Source: Agarophyton chilense
Lineage: Eukaryota > Rhodophyta > Florideophyceae > Gracilariales > Gracilariaceae
Direction of reading: 5' to 3'
Length of the DNA: 64,000 nt
NCBI GenBank assembly: GCA_030374765.1
Contig: JARGXX010000100.1
Location: forward strand, 124,001 to 188,000
The position numbers and the translations under genes are program-made. Under the pieces are notes generated by a model that saw only the letters and a program-made list of their open reading frames with translations, was not told the DNA's origin and ran no database searches. Shown here in pieces: positions 1 through 10,816 of the stretch (its first letter is position 1; each line of letters opens with the position of its first letter).

Positions 1-3000
1 CGCTGGCATCACATGAGGCCAAACTGTAAATTTAGGTGCTAATTTTTAGGTATTTTGACCAGATTTTTTTCCTGTTTTGACCTCCAAACAGTAAAGATTT
101 GGTATAGCCTACTCAAAAGAATATGCGCTTCACGAAATTGCTTCCATGTGAAAGAATGAAACTTAAGGAATAAAACAGTATAGAATATATGTTTAACTGA
201 TACGCAGGCTAATTTCTATCTTAAAATATAAAACAGGTATTTTTGGGTGGAAAAAGCGTGGTTGCACTCTAAAAAAATCGTTTTGGAGCTGTGTATGAAA
301 CAAAACTACCTTTCAAAAAATAACCAATTTCGAACTGTCTCTCCGGTCGTATAGACACTAGTGGCCCATAGTCAGCTGTACGATTAGTGTAATGCAATAA
401 TACGTAATTTCTACTGATTATTATCATGTAGCAACTGCTTATTACAAATTGATGTGTTTGAATCCGATTCGAACAAATAAGCGATCAAAAACATATCTAT
501 ATAAGTTGCATGAGCTTCTACCGCAAATATAGTAGCAATAGGGCTTCATCGTTGCAGTAAGTAAATGTAATCTTCGATCATCATTATATATTGTCTCTAA
601 CTTTTGGTAGCATCGAACGATTTCAGAAATATATATTGGCAAAAATGAGCCCACTTTCGAGTAACCGTAGGAATGGCGACGACAGCCATTATTTGGGGCA
701 ATGTGCTGTCTCACATTTACAGCATCAGCTGTATCGCTTGAAAGCGATGGTTCAACACCACGCTAACTTTACCCAGACTCTTAAAGCGGGGCTAAACAAT
801 GGTTAGGGTTCTGTCGGAAATCAAGGGAACTCTAGCGCAAATGCTTTCGAGTCTCCGCAGGTTCTGCTGTTCAAAAAAACTGCTGCCAATCGCAAGTCTG
901 AGCGAGCCTAAAGATTCTTTTAATCAATCGAGAAGTATAGAACCTTATGCAACTACTCTGAAGAAAATTATATCTTTGGCTGAAATTTCTTATAGTAGAT
1001 GCAGAAGTTGTTGCGTCAAAGCTGTTAACGATTTACTGTCGATTTACTGTCGCGATGTCGCTTTATTAGGGTCTAAAAGTACAACTCGTTTCAGCCACTT
1101 GGCCTCCAACCTTCTAGTCACGGTAAAATGATAAAGTAGTGCTGTACTGCCACAGTGCTCAAAATTAAGCAGTGTAGAGGCCAAACGTCCGTATCTGACA
1201 ACAAAAACCTCTGGCAGATAACGGGTCACTCGACAGCATATAGGCTCCGTCCCCTACTACTCGGAACCTATTTGGTGCCAAACCGGGCTCCATTATCTTC
1301 ACTCAGTTTTCGATATAAATAATACATACAGAGCAACAAGTTGCCAAAGATCGATTATAGTTCCTTGACACGTTAATGCCAAAAAAAGCTTTACATTTTG
1401 CAGGAATATAAACAATAATATTGTTTCATAAACATATTCTAAATATGAATTTCTTTACGATATTAAACCAGTTTTTTGTATCGAGAGGAACAGAATGTCG
1501 CTTAACTTCGACTTTCCTTACCGATGTTGGAGTTGAAAACTACGAAATACAGAAGTTCTTCTTGAAAGTAGGAGAGAGCTAGAAAACCTGTACAGCAATG
1601 AACCAAGTGTGCATTTTTAAACCACGTTTCAAGGATGTTGAAAAAGCCGTTCCAAATTACCCTGGAAGATGAGGTAAATCTTTCTTTTTTTCCATACTAA
1701 AACATTGTTTTGTAACTCCGTTGTATTACAATGCCCAAATATCAGCAACACCAATAGATCTTTTTATCTGCCACTGACAAGGTTAACCGAGCAGGAGAGA
1801 GTTACAAGGAATAACACGACATAGTCGAGTGAAAAACTTAGATTAGGTTTTAACGAGTAGCGCATCCAGGTTAAATTGATGGGCTGTATCTAATTGTTCT
1901 CCAGAGAAGTAACGAGTGCACAGTCTTGAATGCGTGGCAATGCCGCTACAAGTCCCTAGTAGCAGACTACCAACTTGAAAGAACAAAAGAGTAAAAAACA
2001 AAGAAACGAAAAAAAGAAAGAAAGGATATTTACGAAAGTAGAGATAATACGGCAAAAACGAGAGCATTTTTTTCTTACAAAGCCACACGACATAATTGGG
2101 TTTAAACACTCTCAATACCGAGTCTTTTTGGATATACAGGGTGAATAGACTATTTGTATGCAACGGGCTATCCCTTCAAAGAGGAGGAGAATACTCGGCG
2201 AAAGCAATGAGCTCTAGAGCTAAGATCTTTGCTAAGCGCGCTGTACTGGGGGAGGCAGCAGTGACCATGCGCTAATTACTATCGCTGGTTAACTATAACT
2301 AATATGAGTAAGTATTACAGTGCTTATAACGATCAATATGGTGTCTAAAATGAATAAAGAGGGTGTCTATAATTAATATTTACGATGCCTATAATTAATT
2401 AGTACGGTGCTTATAATTAATTAGTACGGAGCCCAGAAGTAATGAACACAGTGCCTATAACTTATTTATACAATTCCAACCTTCATTAATCTGCCGTGTT
2501 TTACGTGTCCAGTCATCAACCTCGGTGTTCGCAACCACTACTCATATGTCTTCTGCGACACCGAACTGTTGCACTTCATTTGTTTTTAGAATCACATGTA
2601 GATTACATTTTAAGTTTCTAATAAAAACACTAGCAGATCTTTACTTTTCAAAAGAGCACCCTCGGGACGTCCACTACTGTTCAAAACCCTCGAAGATATT
2701 GAGGGATATCGAAAGTATGGGAGACAAAATGGCGCACATGGTGTTCTGTATGCATTACAAGAGACTAATTTCAGTGATAAATCAGTTCTGCACTAAATAT
2801 ATATTTTGAAAATTTTTCATATTCTAATGTGCATCTTTGCTTAAAATAAAATAATTGAAACAGCAATGACATTTGTAGTCTACGCATTTCTCGTATTTCG
2901 CGCATCCTCCCGGTCGGGAAGTGTAGATACAAATCTAACGTAGAGAATAATGGTACGGTATGAGTAGATAGTCTTTCGTATGGAACAGGTGGAACGTGCT

Positions 3001-3036
3001 TGGGTGTGCTGTGTATACAGTTGTTTCGCGGACTGA
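1..3036. other. AT-rich flank, no supported gene
   Basis: I find no convincing gene here. The longest open frames (about 110 codons at 799-1131 plus and 106 codons at 1843-2163 minus) have low-complexity or hydrophobic translations, no recognisable motif and no splice-site support. A degenerate tandem repeat at 2313-2470 is annotated separately. Confidence 0.6.
2313..2470. repeat. Degenerate ~22-24 bp tandem repeat
   Basis: About seven imperfect units occur in a row, each built around GTGCYTATAATTAATTAGTAC or a close variant (for example GGTGCTTATAATTAATTAGT, GATGCCTATAATTAATTAG). The outer units are more diverged than the central ones. The repeat is AT-rich and noncoding. It could be a decayed minisatellite; no function is apparent. 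Confidence 0.6.
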
Positions 3037-3102
3037 ATGAGTCAGCTTAGCACTTGGGGTTTCCATCCCGATACACTGGCGAGAGGGGGCCAGAAAGTGA
3101 TA

Positions 3103-3107
3103 GATAC
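3103..3107. repeat. E1 target-site duplication, left (GATAC)
   Basis: GATAC directly precedes the left LTR, and the same five bases follow the right LTR at 9587-9591. A perfect 5-bp duplication is the normal footprint of Ty3 integrase and fixes the element boundaries. Confidence 0.9.
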
Positions 3108-3268
3108 TGACAGGCTTGTTACGGGCAAGCGTACCCTCTGTTTTCTTTTCGTTGTCTTTCTTGTCCCCTCCCCCCACCAATTCCACCGCTCGCAGGAAGG
3201 TTTTGATATTTCAGCTCGCGAGCTGCGTCCGCGTCACACGTGGACACAGCCCCAAACAGAGGCCGACA
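3108..3268 (-). repeat. E1 3' LTR (161 bp)
   Basis: It begins TGACAGG and ends CCGACA. It matches 9423-9586 except for a missing GGG. A length of 161 bp is short for Ty3 elements, which usually have LTRs of several hundred bases. Confidence 0.92.
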
Positions 3269-3846
3269 CGCCCCACAACTCAAACTACGCCACACGGTGG
3301 CGTAGCGAGTGGGGTCGAGGTCTGTCACGGTGCAATCCCTCCAGCAATGTCTCAAAATTGCTGGGGGCAATTATACGCGCCAAGCGTCCTGCGATCGCGT
3401 GCTATAGTTGTAAATAGCGCAACGCTTGCTTGACACTTGCGCCGTCGCCTCTCCCTCGCCTTGTCCTTCACACATCGTAGCCTGCGCACTGCTCGCGCTC
3501 CTGCTCACGCCTCTCTCGCGCTTTGTCCGCGCTTTGTCGGTTTTCCGCGCTTTGTCGGTTTTCTGCGCCTTCTTCGCGCATCGCGTCCTCTCGTTTTCCG
3601 TGCCTGGTCCGCGCATCGCGCTCGTTCGCTCGCTCCCGTGTTGCGGTTTGTCCGCGCCCGGTTGCTCACGTCTGCGCTGCGCTCCCCCTGCGCTGCGTCG
3701 CTTGAACCGTCCCGCCTTCCGCTGTGCTTCGCCATCCTACGCGCTCTCTCCAACGACTGACGTGCACAGGTTGGTGTTTTAGTCCCAGTGCATACGGTTG
3801 TCGGACATCGCTCTTCGGCGGAGCCAGTGGTAGGCGTGGTACGACT
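3269..3846. other. E1 region between 3' LTR and antisense ORF, with short GC-rich repeats
   Basis: This noncoding stretch lies upstream of the plus-strand ORF. At 3518-3566 the motif GCGCTTTGTC is repeated three times, twice followed by GGTTTTC. The rest is CpG-rich with many CGCG and TCGC words. Its position makes it a candidate promoter and leader for the antisense ORF. The frames open across it have low-complexity Arg/Ala/Ser/Leu-rich translations and look like composition artefacts. Confidence 0.4.
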
Positions 3847-4536
3847 ATGGCTGTTACCAGGCAGCGAGTGAGAGCCCAGCGGACGCGCCGGGTTCCTCGC
3901 TCACATGTGCGGGGGCTGGCAATGCGCGTGTCGCAGCGACTTCGTAACGAACGCCGGGACCTCATGGCTCTTCTCCACGATAGGGAAGACATCGTAGCCA
4001 TCTCCCTTGATTCCCATCGGACCCATCGGCATCCTGCGTACATCCTTTTCCTTTCCAATCCGGAGGAGATCGTTCGACTCTACCGCGAAGAGCTCGTCAA
4101 GATCGTGGGGAAACGAATCGTATTGTTTCTTGAGGCCAGCCCTGACTACGTGCTGTCGGATATCATGTTGCGAGAAATTGGGTTGACTGAGTCCGTTCAT
4201 GATTCGAACAACTATTCGTCTCAGCGTTCCGGTGTGTATGTTCTCACTATCGACGGAACCAACGGCGTTATCCACAGTCTGGTAATCGACACCGGCCGTC
4301 GAATCATCCTCGATTGTGTTGAGGAGTTTCCGTTAACTTTATGCGAAAGGGCCCTCGAGGGTTGCGTTGACGATACTTCGACCTTCACCGGCATCCGAGA
4401 AGTGCGGATGGTCCATGTCCCCGATACTGAAGGACGCTCTAAGAAGCCTCGTCATCGTAATGGAACGAACAATAAGGAGAAGCGTCGCAAGCTCGCAATC
4501 GAGCGCGAGAGGGCTAAGGAGACTCGTGCAGCGTAG
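3847..4536 (+). CDS. E1 antisense ORF, unrecognised basic protein
   Basis: This uninterrupted plus-strand ORF of 229 codons lies between the 3' end of pol and the 3' LTR, convergent with pol. The frame is open from 3724, but the ATG at 3847 starts a sensible, strongly basic N-terminus. The middle (residues ~50-185) looks globular, with a hydrophobic stretch VYVLTIDG, then HSLVID and RIILDCVE. The C-terminal ~35 residues are Lys/Arg-rich (KKPRHR, KEKRRK), consistent with nuclear localisation. I do not recognise the family. The H...D arrangement around HSLVIDTGRRIILD faintly recalls the His/Asp half of papain-fold proteases, but no Cys precedes it, so I do not call it a protease. The LTRs are nearly identical and the frame is intact, which favours a real gene. 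Confidence 0.6.
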   Translation: MAVTRQRVRAQRTRRVPRSHVRGLAMRVSQRLRNERRDLMALLHDREDIVAISLDSHRTHRHPAYILFLSNPEEIVRLYREELVKIVGKRIVLFLEASPDYVLSDIMLREIGLTESVHDSNNYSSQRSGVYVLTIDGTNGVIHSLVIDTGRRIILDCVEEFPLTLCERALEGCVDDTSTFTGIREVRMVHVPDTEGRSKKPRHRNGTNNKEKRRKLAIERERAKETRAA

Positions 4537-4758
4537 CTTCATTGATAGATGTAGAATCCATATGCTAAGGCATCGCTGTACATCGGCGTCATGCAATGCT
4601 ACAATTAGATGTTCCACATGTCCCCTTCGCAAAGCCCGCCTGCCCACAGACATCAGCTCAAGCTTTATGGCTCTGAACCCGCTCGATGAGAGCAACTTCT
4701 CAATATACTAGGTCTTCTTTCGTCCCTTCTTCCGTTTGCTCACCTGTCTGCTCATCCT

Positions 4759-7700
4759 TTAACTGCGTAGGTGGACAGGTTTCCTTTTGTAAAGAACCAA
4801 CCTTCTCGCATGGACGGCTGTGCGCGTTATACGTCCTGTCGAGGACAAAAGTTCGTAGCGAGGGTGGGTCGCCTTCGTGACGCGGCATGGGCCATAGTAG
4901 TATGACTCGAACGCCGGCCACTTGCGCGACTTATTAAAGGCGGGTCCATGTGCAACTAACACTTCGTCTCCGACATCATAGTATTTGACTTTCCCCTTGG
5001 GCACACGAGGAATGCACGCTCTTTCGATTTGCATCGCGCGGGTTCCAGACTCGCCCATTAATTCTAACGCTCGGTGATGCGGCGTGCCACCCTGCAAGAG
5101 AGCCACCGTGTCATTCGCCATCATCCTTGGTTTGATTCCGTACATCAGCTGAAACGGGGACGGAACTGTTCCCCTATCGCGACGACGGTAGCCATACAAA
5201 ACCTGCGGTAGAGAGTCTGCCCAGTCCAAGTCAGTACGCACTACTGTCCTCTTGATGGCCAATTTGATCGTAGCCACCATACGTTCAGCTCTCCCATTCG
5301 CCATAGGCGCGTACGGGAGTACGGTTTTCCACACGATCCCATGCTTCGTCATGAAGTTTCTGACTGCTCCAGCGGTAAAGGCGTTGGCGTTATCCGAAAC
5401 GATCTTCTTCGGTGGTCCAAATGGCAGTATGATCTCCTTCCAAACGAATTATATCACCGTGCTCGCAGTGGAGTTCTCCGTGGCCCCTGCAATAGGCCAT
5501 CCTGTGAGATGCTCCACTGCAATGATAGCGAATCTCTTACCATTCTTCGATGCGCCGAGGGGACCTGCGAAGTCTATCGAGAACGTTTCGAACAGTCCCG
5601 TTATAGGAGCTCGAAGGTTCGTGTAGTAGGTCGGGATCCTCTGCGCGTGCTGGCACCCATCACAACCTCGGACATAATCCGTGACATCTCTGCAGACACC
5701 GGGCCACCAGAACCTGTCCCGAACAAAGTTCCTCGTCGTCGTGGCATCCCAATGTCCGATCTCGTCATGGAACATTCTTATGATCTCTCTGCGATCATCG
5801 ACAGGTGGGACGGCGCGCAGCCCAGCGGCCTCTCTCCGGAAAAGCGTATCGTTCCAGAGCATGAATCTCTTCGCGTTCCTCTTGATCGACTTCTTCCTTT
5901 TCGGGTCCTCATCCTGGACTTGAACTCTGGCCAGGAACCTGGCAACATTAAGCAAGTACGGCTCAAGTCCCGACAGCCTATGGTCTGCCCACGAAATTGT
6001 GGCGACTACCTCTGATTGTAAGTCTCCTTCAACAGTCTCTGGCTCCCGTGAAAGACCAGTCATGCGGGACAGGTAATCCGCCGCACCATTTACTATCCCC
6101 GGGCGATACTTAATCTCGAAGTCGTATTCGGCCATCAAGTCCATCCATCGGGCCAACCTCCCATGCACATCCTTCTTCTTAAACGCGTACTGCAGAGCCT
6201 GATGGTCTGTCAGCACAGTGAAGGGAATATCAGAGAGGAGATACACTCTGAACTTCTTCAAAGCGAACACGACTGCGAGCGCTTCCCGTTCACTCGTAGA
6301 GTAGCGTCTCTCTACTTCCGTCATCGTACGCGAAGCGTACTGTATGGGATGTACTTTCCCATCCTTCTTCTTCTGAGAGAGGACAATTCCCAACGCGACC
6401 GACGACGCATCGGTCTCCACTATGAACGGAGCGTCAAAGTCAGGGAAGGCCAGCACGGGGGGCGTCGTAAGTTTATCCTTCAGATGCTCAAACGCAATCT
6501 GCATTTCCCTCGTCCATTCAAACTTTTTCTTGCCAGAGGTGGCGGCGTGCAACACCGCCGAGCTCCTTGCGAAGTTCTTGATAAAGCGGCGATAGTATCC
6601 CGCCAGCCCAAGGAAACTCCTCAACTCCGTGACGTTGGTAGGCACGGCAGCATCGACAATGTCCTTGATCTTGTCCGTGTCCACCTGAATTCCGTCAACA
6701 TTAATGACGTGTCCCAATAACTTTATCTCTGATTGTGCAAAACTGCACTTGGTGACCTTAACTTTCAAGTTGGCTTCCAGAATTCGTTCGAACACTGCCC
6801 TACAATGACGGAGGTGCTCTTCGGTCGTCTTCGAGAAGATAACCACATCATCCACATAGACCATTGCGAATGGAAGATCCTGTAGGACTCCATCCATCAT
6901 TCTCTGAAACGTCGAGGGGGCGTTCATCAATCCGAACGGCATCACCTCGAACTTGTACGTTCCATAGCGGCATGCAAACGTCGTCATCTCCTTGCAAGTC
7001 TCCGACATGCGGACTTGCCAGTACCCAGTGTACAAGTCTACAGTTGTGAATATCTTCGACCCAGCTAAGTCGTCGAAGATCTCCTCGATCTTCGGTAACG
7101 GCCACCTGGTTGGCTTCATTACCCTGTTCAATTGACGGTAATCAACACAGAATCGTGGTCTACCGTCCTTTTTGGTAGCTATGACTACTGGAAAGGACCA
7201 AGCTGAACTTGAAGGCGTGATTACTCCAGCCTCAAGCAGCTCATCAACTTCTTTACGCACAATTGCGTTGTGCTTCGGGGGCATCCTGCGCACTCTCGAA
7301 TGAATCGGATTGTCGTCCGTCAACTCAAAAGAGTGCACCACAGGAACGTCAGCCGGCTGGAGGTCACTAATGTCCCAGGCGGTAATATTGGTCTCCCTCA
7401 AGGCATTCGTCAAGTCCTCTTGTGCTTCCCGAGGAAGATGTCTCATCTTTGACGCTAGTAGAGCTGAATGATCACCCTCTTCATCAACATCGGAGATATC
7501 CACGTTGCAATCGAAGTCCTGTAAATCCGGTTCATACGGCTCCTTGTTCACTATTGCCAATACCAAGTCCGGCTCACCGTCAGATTCATCCCCGGAGCTC
7601 GATGGTGATGACGATGACGCGTTAATAGACCGCTCAGCATCAGATTCTTCAGGAGATGTGAAGTCCTCGCTATCTGTGCGAGCTCCATCGATAACAGGGG

Positions 7701-9390
7701 GTTCGTTATAGAATGGTAACAGAACCTCTTCTGCTCCGACTGCAAGAGTAACTTGCTGGCGACTAAAATCCAGTCGCGCCTGCAAGGCATCCAGCGTCGG
7801 GCTACCAACAATGACATCAAACGGAGTATTCTGGACGACAAGGAAGTCTAAGGGGATGCTCATCGTCCCAAACGAGACTGGCACATCTTTGACACAGCCT
7901 AACACCTGGGCGACAGTCCCATCGGCGACTGTGACCTTCCTTGACGTGGCCAGGGGCGATAAAGTCAACTGTTCGCATAGCTCCAGCGAGAGTAGATTCG
8001 GAACAGCTCCAGTGTCGAGTAGGGCGTGTGTTCTCGTGCCATAAAGCTTCACAGACACGACTTTCAAACGACGGGGGAGGCCAGAGGCGCTCAAGACAGA
8101 CACATGGCTCTTAGGCACACTCCCAGCCAGTAGGCGCTTCAGAAGCTTCTTGGCCTCTTCAGCGTCACCACGGAGTAGCTGCCCAAACGTGAGCCCGCAC
8201 GATGCGGCAGCCAGCTCGGCTACCACATTATACTTCCCGACGTGCTCCTGAAGGCCCTGTGAGGGCTTCTTCACCTTGCGGGACTTCCTACGCTTACCCC
8301 TCGATTTCGGCCTTGCAGCCGCTCGGGGCTCGCCCGGATTCTTGTTCACCAGAACGTCAATATCCATGACATTCGTGCGAGGTTGCTTCGGAAGAGCTTG
8401 GCCCTCGGCGTTTCTCTTCGCTGCAGCCACGACATCAACCAAAGCGGACTCTTGCACAACTGCAACATGATTAGAGTCGCCATCGGACTTGAGTTTCATC
8501 TCTTCCCGCGACTCTGACCTCGCTCCATCGAACCCAACAGAGCGAGAATCACTCCTTCTAGGTTTAGACCAACAAGTAGACTCCGAATGGCCCATCTTGC
8601 CGCAACGCGAACACTTCGTGTCACGATGCGGATTCGAAGGACAACGGTTTGCACCGTGTCCCGTCTTCTTACAATAACTACAAGTCCAGTCCTTGTCCGC
8701 CGTTGCCGGAGTTCCGCTGTCAAACTTCTTCTTCACCAGCAGGTGCAGCTCGGAAAAGTTCTTGGTCAACTGCTCGACCTGGCTTTGGAGCTGCTGAGTA
8801 GTCCCGGAACGAGCATCCGGCCTTGGTAAAATATTCTTCACACCAAGCGCCGCGGAGGATGAGGAACCGACTCCAGAAAAGTAAGCCTTTCGACCAACGT
8901 GATACTCCACAATGGCCTTCTTCAATGACTGATAGTCAGAAGGCGCCCTGTACATGACAAACTGAGCCATGTAAGGAATAGAGGCCACCGCGTTCCTAAG
9001 CAACCCGAAGGAAGCGGTATCGTTAAAGCCTACGCGCTTGTAAAGCGCGTCCAATTCGGCCAAAGAGGATAACAGATTCTCAGGGTCTAAGCGGCCAGAG
9101 ACTGCCTCATAGACATCGTCTTCTGGCTGGCTCTTCTGGATGAATTCAGCCATAATCTTCTTCTTTACAGCGGTGTAGTCCATTGCTTCCTTGGTCAAAG
9201 AACCTGACTCTGCGAATGTCCTATAATAGAAGTCAAACGCAGAGCCCTCTAAGTGACAGAGAAGCTCTACTGCCTTCTCTTCGTCCGTCTTTCCGCGCAT
9301 GGCGACATTTTCGTACGCAAAGAAGAAACGCTCGACCTCCGCTCCTTCGGAACCATCGAACATAACGCGAGTAGTGTTAGCTTCAGACAT
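4759..9390 (-). pseudogene. E1 gag-pol polyprotein, one premature stop in integrase
   Basis: A single frame from ATG 9390 (MSEANTTRV) to a stop at 4759 spans about 1,543 residues and encodes the whole replication machinery. Domains: retrotransposon gag (residues ~1-200); two CCHC zinc knuckles (C237 and ~C260; nucleic-acid binding); aspartic protease with DTGA (D459); reverse transcriptase with YVDD (Y845, plus positions 6847-6858); RNase H (TDASS, near 6400); integrase with an HHCC zinc finger (~5640-5770) and catalytic core with SIDFAGP, SDNANAF and RAERM around the D, D and E residues; then a GPY/F-like C-terminus. A TAA at 5449-5451 lies between the first and second catalytic Asp and is the only break; the context suggests CAA to TAA. 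An upstream in-frame ATG at 9501 lies inside the LTR and is unlikely to be the start. Confidence 0.92.
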
Positions 9391-9409
9391 CTTCGTATTT
9401 GAAGACCTT

Positions 9410-9422
9410 GGATGCGGTACCA
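9410..9422 (-). promoter_or_regulatory. E1 primer-binding site
   Basis: Directly inside the 5' LTR the minus strand reads TGGTACCGCATCC, starting with the TGG expected of a site that pairs with a tRNA 3' CCA end. The primer tRNA would end GGATGCGGTACCA; I cannot assign the isoacceptor. Confidence 0.7.
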
Positions 9423-9586
9423 TGACAGGCTTGTTACGGGCAAGCGTACCCTCTGTTTTCTTTTCGTTGTCTTTCTTGTCCCCTCCCCCCACCAATTCCA
9501 CCGCTCGCAGGAAGGTTTTGATATTTCAGCTCGCGAGGGGCTGCGTCCGCGTCACACGTGGACACAGCCCCAAACAGAGGCCGACA
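9423..9586 (-). repeat. E1 5' LTR (164 bp)
   Basis: It matches the left LTR with one extra GGG near the middle. TG...CA ends are present, followed by the GATAC target duplication at 9587-9591. Confidence 0.92.
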
Positions 9587-9829
9587 GATACCTGCGGGAA
9601 TTTGGGCCAGCTCCCTTTCTTGCGTTCTACTCGCGACGCGCCCTTGCGCACTGTCAGAGATGATGCCCCACAGAGTCTGATTGCTGTTCTCTTTCAGGGA
9701 AGGTTTGAATGCAGTGCAAAATCTGTGCGCTTAATGTCGACATTGGTCTTCGGCCGCTCGTTGGCGACCGGCGGTCATTTCCAACCTCCAACCAGTAGAC
9801 TGGGGCGATACGAATGTGACTACAACTGA

Positions 9830-10816
9830 TACAACCTTACAATGCTGAAAGCAGTGCAGCAAGGTGTCCTTTAGAGCGTTCATGAGCCCCACTTCAATTC
9901 CTTCCTAGATTATATCCCTTTTGCACGCCACTAAATAGCACCGGAGAGGAAACGGCACCACAGCGTTCGAACAAATACCTCTTTATGGTCCACGGCGCTA
10001 CAATCGCTGTGGAGCAAGCGATATTACGTTGTTTCGGTTTCTCGAAAGAACCAGTTGAAAAAACGGTATCACCCCAAAAACCTATTTCTCTTTCTATCTC
10101 CCCTCACAGCTCGCCTCTCGTTGCCAGCAATCTGATTGAACAGATTGCTCGAGCGGCTTCGTCGAGAGGTGTTCCGACATCAAAAACCCTGTGTCCACCC
10201 ATTTTCGCGTTGCGAAATGTTGTGAGGCCCTCATTTCACACCCGAAAACCCGCAAACAGAGCTCATAGAAAAAAGGATACCGAATTTGCTGGAAGCGCGC
10301 GTTTTCTGTCAGAGGTTTGCTTTTTAGAACGTTTGACAGCGACGCAGCGCGCAGGGCAATAATCAGACGGAGATGAAGCTTCAGCGATCGGGGAATCTCA
10401 TCTCCCTAGTGGTAAACTGCCGCCGCATTCTCTGCTAGCCTGTAAGTATGCGTACGACTTACGTAAGCCTTTCAACATTGCTGTAGTGATTCAGCAGTAC
10501 AACCCATCGCCGTGGCGCTCGTGCTCGGTAAATGGAATGCCATGTTGCGTGAGATACATCTCAACCACCTTCGTCATCCCTGCTGAATTTGTGCTGCATT
10601 TCAACAAAGCTTCCCTAACAGCACCCCAGGTGAGAGTGCACTGAAAAGTACCCTTCGTATTTCCTTGAAAATAGGCGCCTTGTCCTTTTCCTGCGAACTC
10701 CAGATTCGCATATAAGATACCGAGACCTTTGTACTGCCCTGTTAACGCCATTGAGTTTTATCGTAGCGGCATAGCAACTTTTCTCCACACTGCCAAACTT
10801 TTGCAAACAGCCAACC
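9830..10816. other. Flank, no supported gene
   Basis: I see no conserved coding region. A frame of 125 codons at 9985-10362 (plus) is Ser/Pro/Arg-rich and unrecognised. At 10485-10525 there is a second copy of the hydrophobic segment that forms the likely signal peptide of the downstream gene (SAVQPIAVALVLG here, SAVQAIIVALVLV there), suggesting a local duplication with decay of this copy. Confidence 0.4.

Larger units (their letters stand above)
3108..9586 (-). mobile_element. E1: complete Ty3/Gypsy LTR retrotransposon with antisense ORF
   Basis: This 6.5-kb element has short LTRs (161 bp left, 164 bp right), TG...CA ends and a perfect GATAC duplication. The gag-pol frame is on the minus strand in the order gag, zinc knuckles, protease, reverse transcriptase, RNase H, integrase. 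The 3' LTR is the left copy. By eye the LTRs differ only by one 3-bp indel (GGG), so the insertion is recent. The purine-rich GTTGTGGGGCG next to the 3' LTR (minus strand) is the likely polypurine tract. Unusually, the ~1.5 kb between pol and the 3' LTR carries a long ORF on the plus strand. I see no chromodomain in this element. Confidence 0.93.
3037..9829 (+). pseudogene. Possible host ORF split by element E1
   Basis: If E1 and one copy of its GATAC target duplication are removed, a frame opening at ATG 3037 runs across the empty site and continues from 9592 to a stop ending at 9829, about 102 codons in all. The frame is kept exactly across the junction. The product has no domain I recognise, and so short a frame can be open by chance. 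It may be a disrupted small gene, an exon of a larger gene, or nothing. Confidence 0.25.

Noticed and set aside
3426-3782. Open frames of 80-118 codons on both strands in the GC-rich stretch of E1
   Set aside because: All frames are open at once because of CpG-rich, low-complexity sequence; translations are Arg/Ala/Ser/Leu-rich with no motif.
3847-4536. E1 antisense ORF as a papain-fold protease
   Set aside because: The His and Asp spacing is suggestive, but no Cys lies upstream where the nucleophile is needed.
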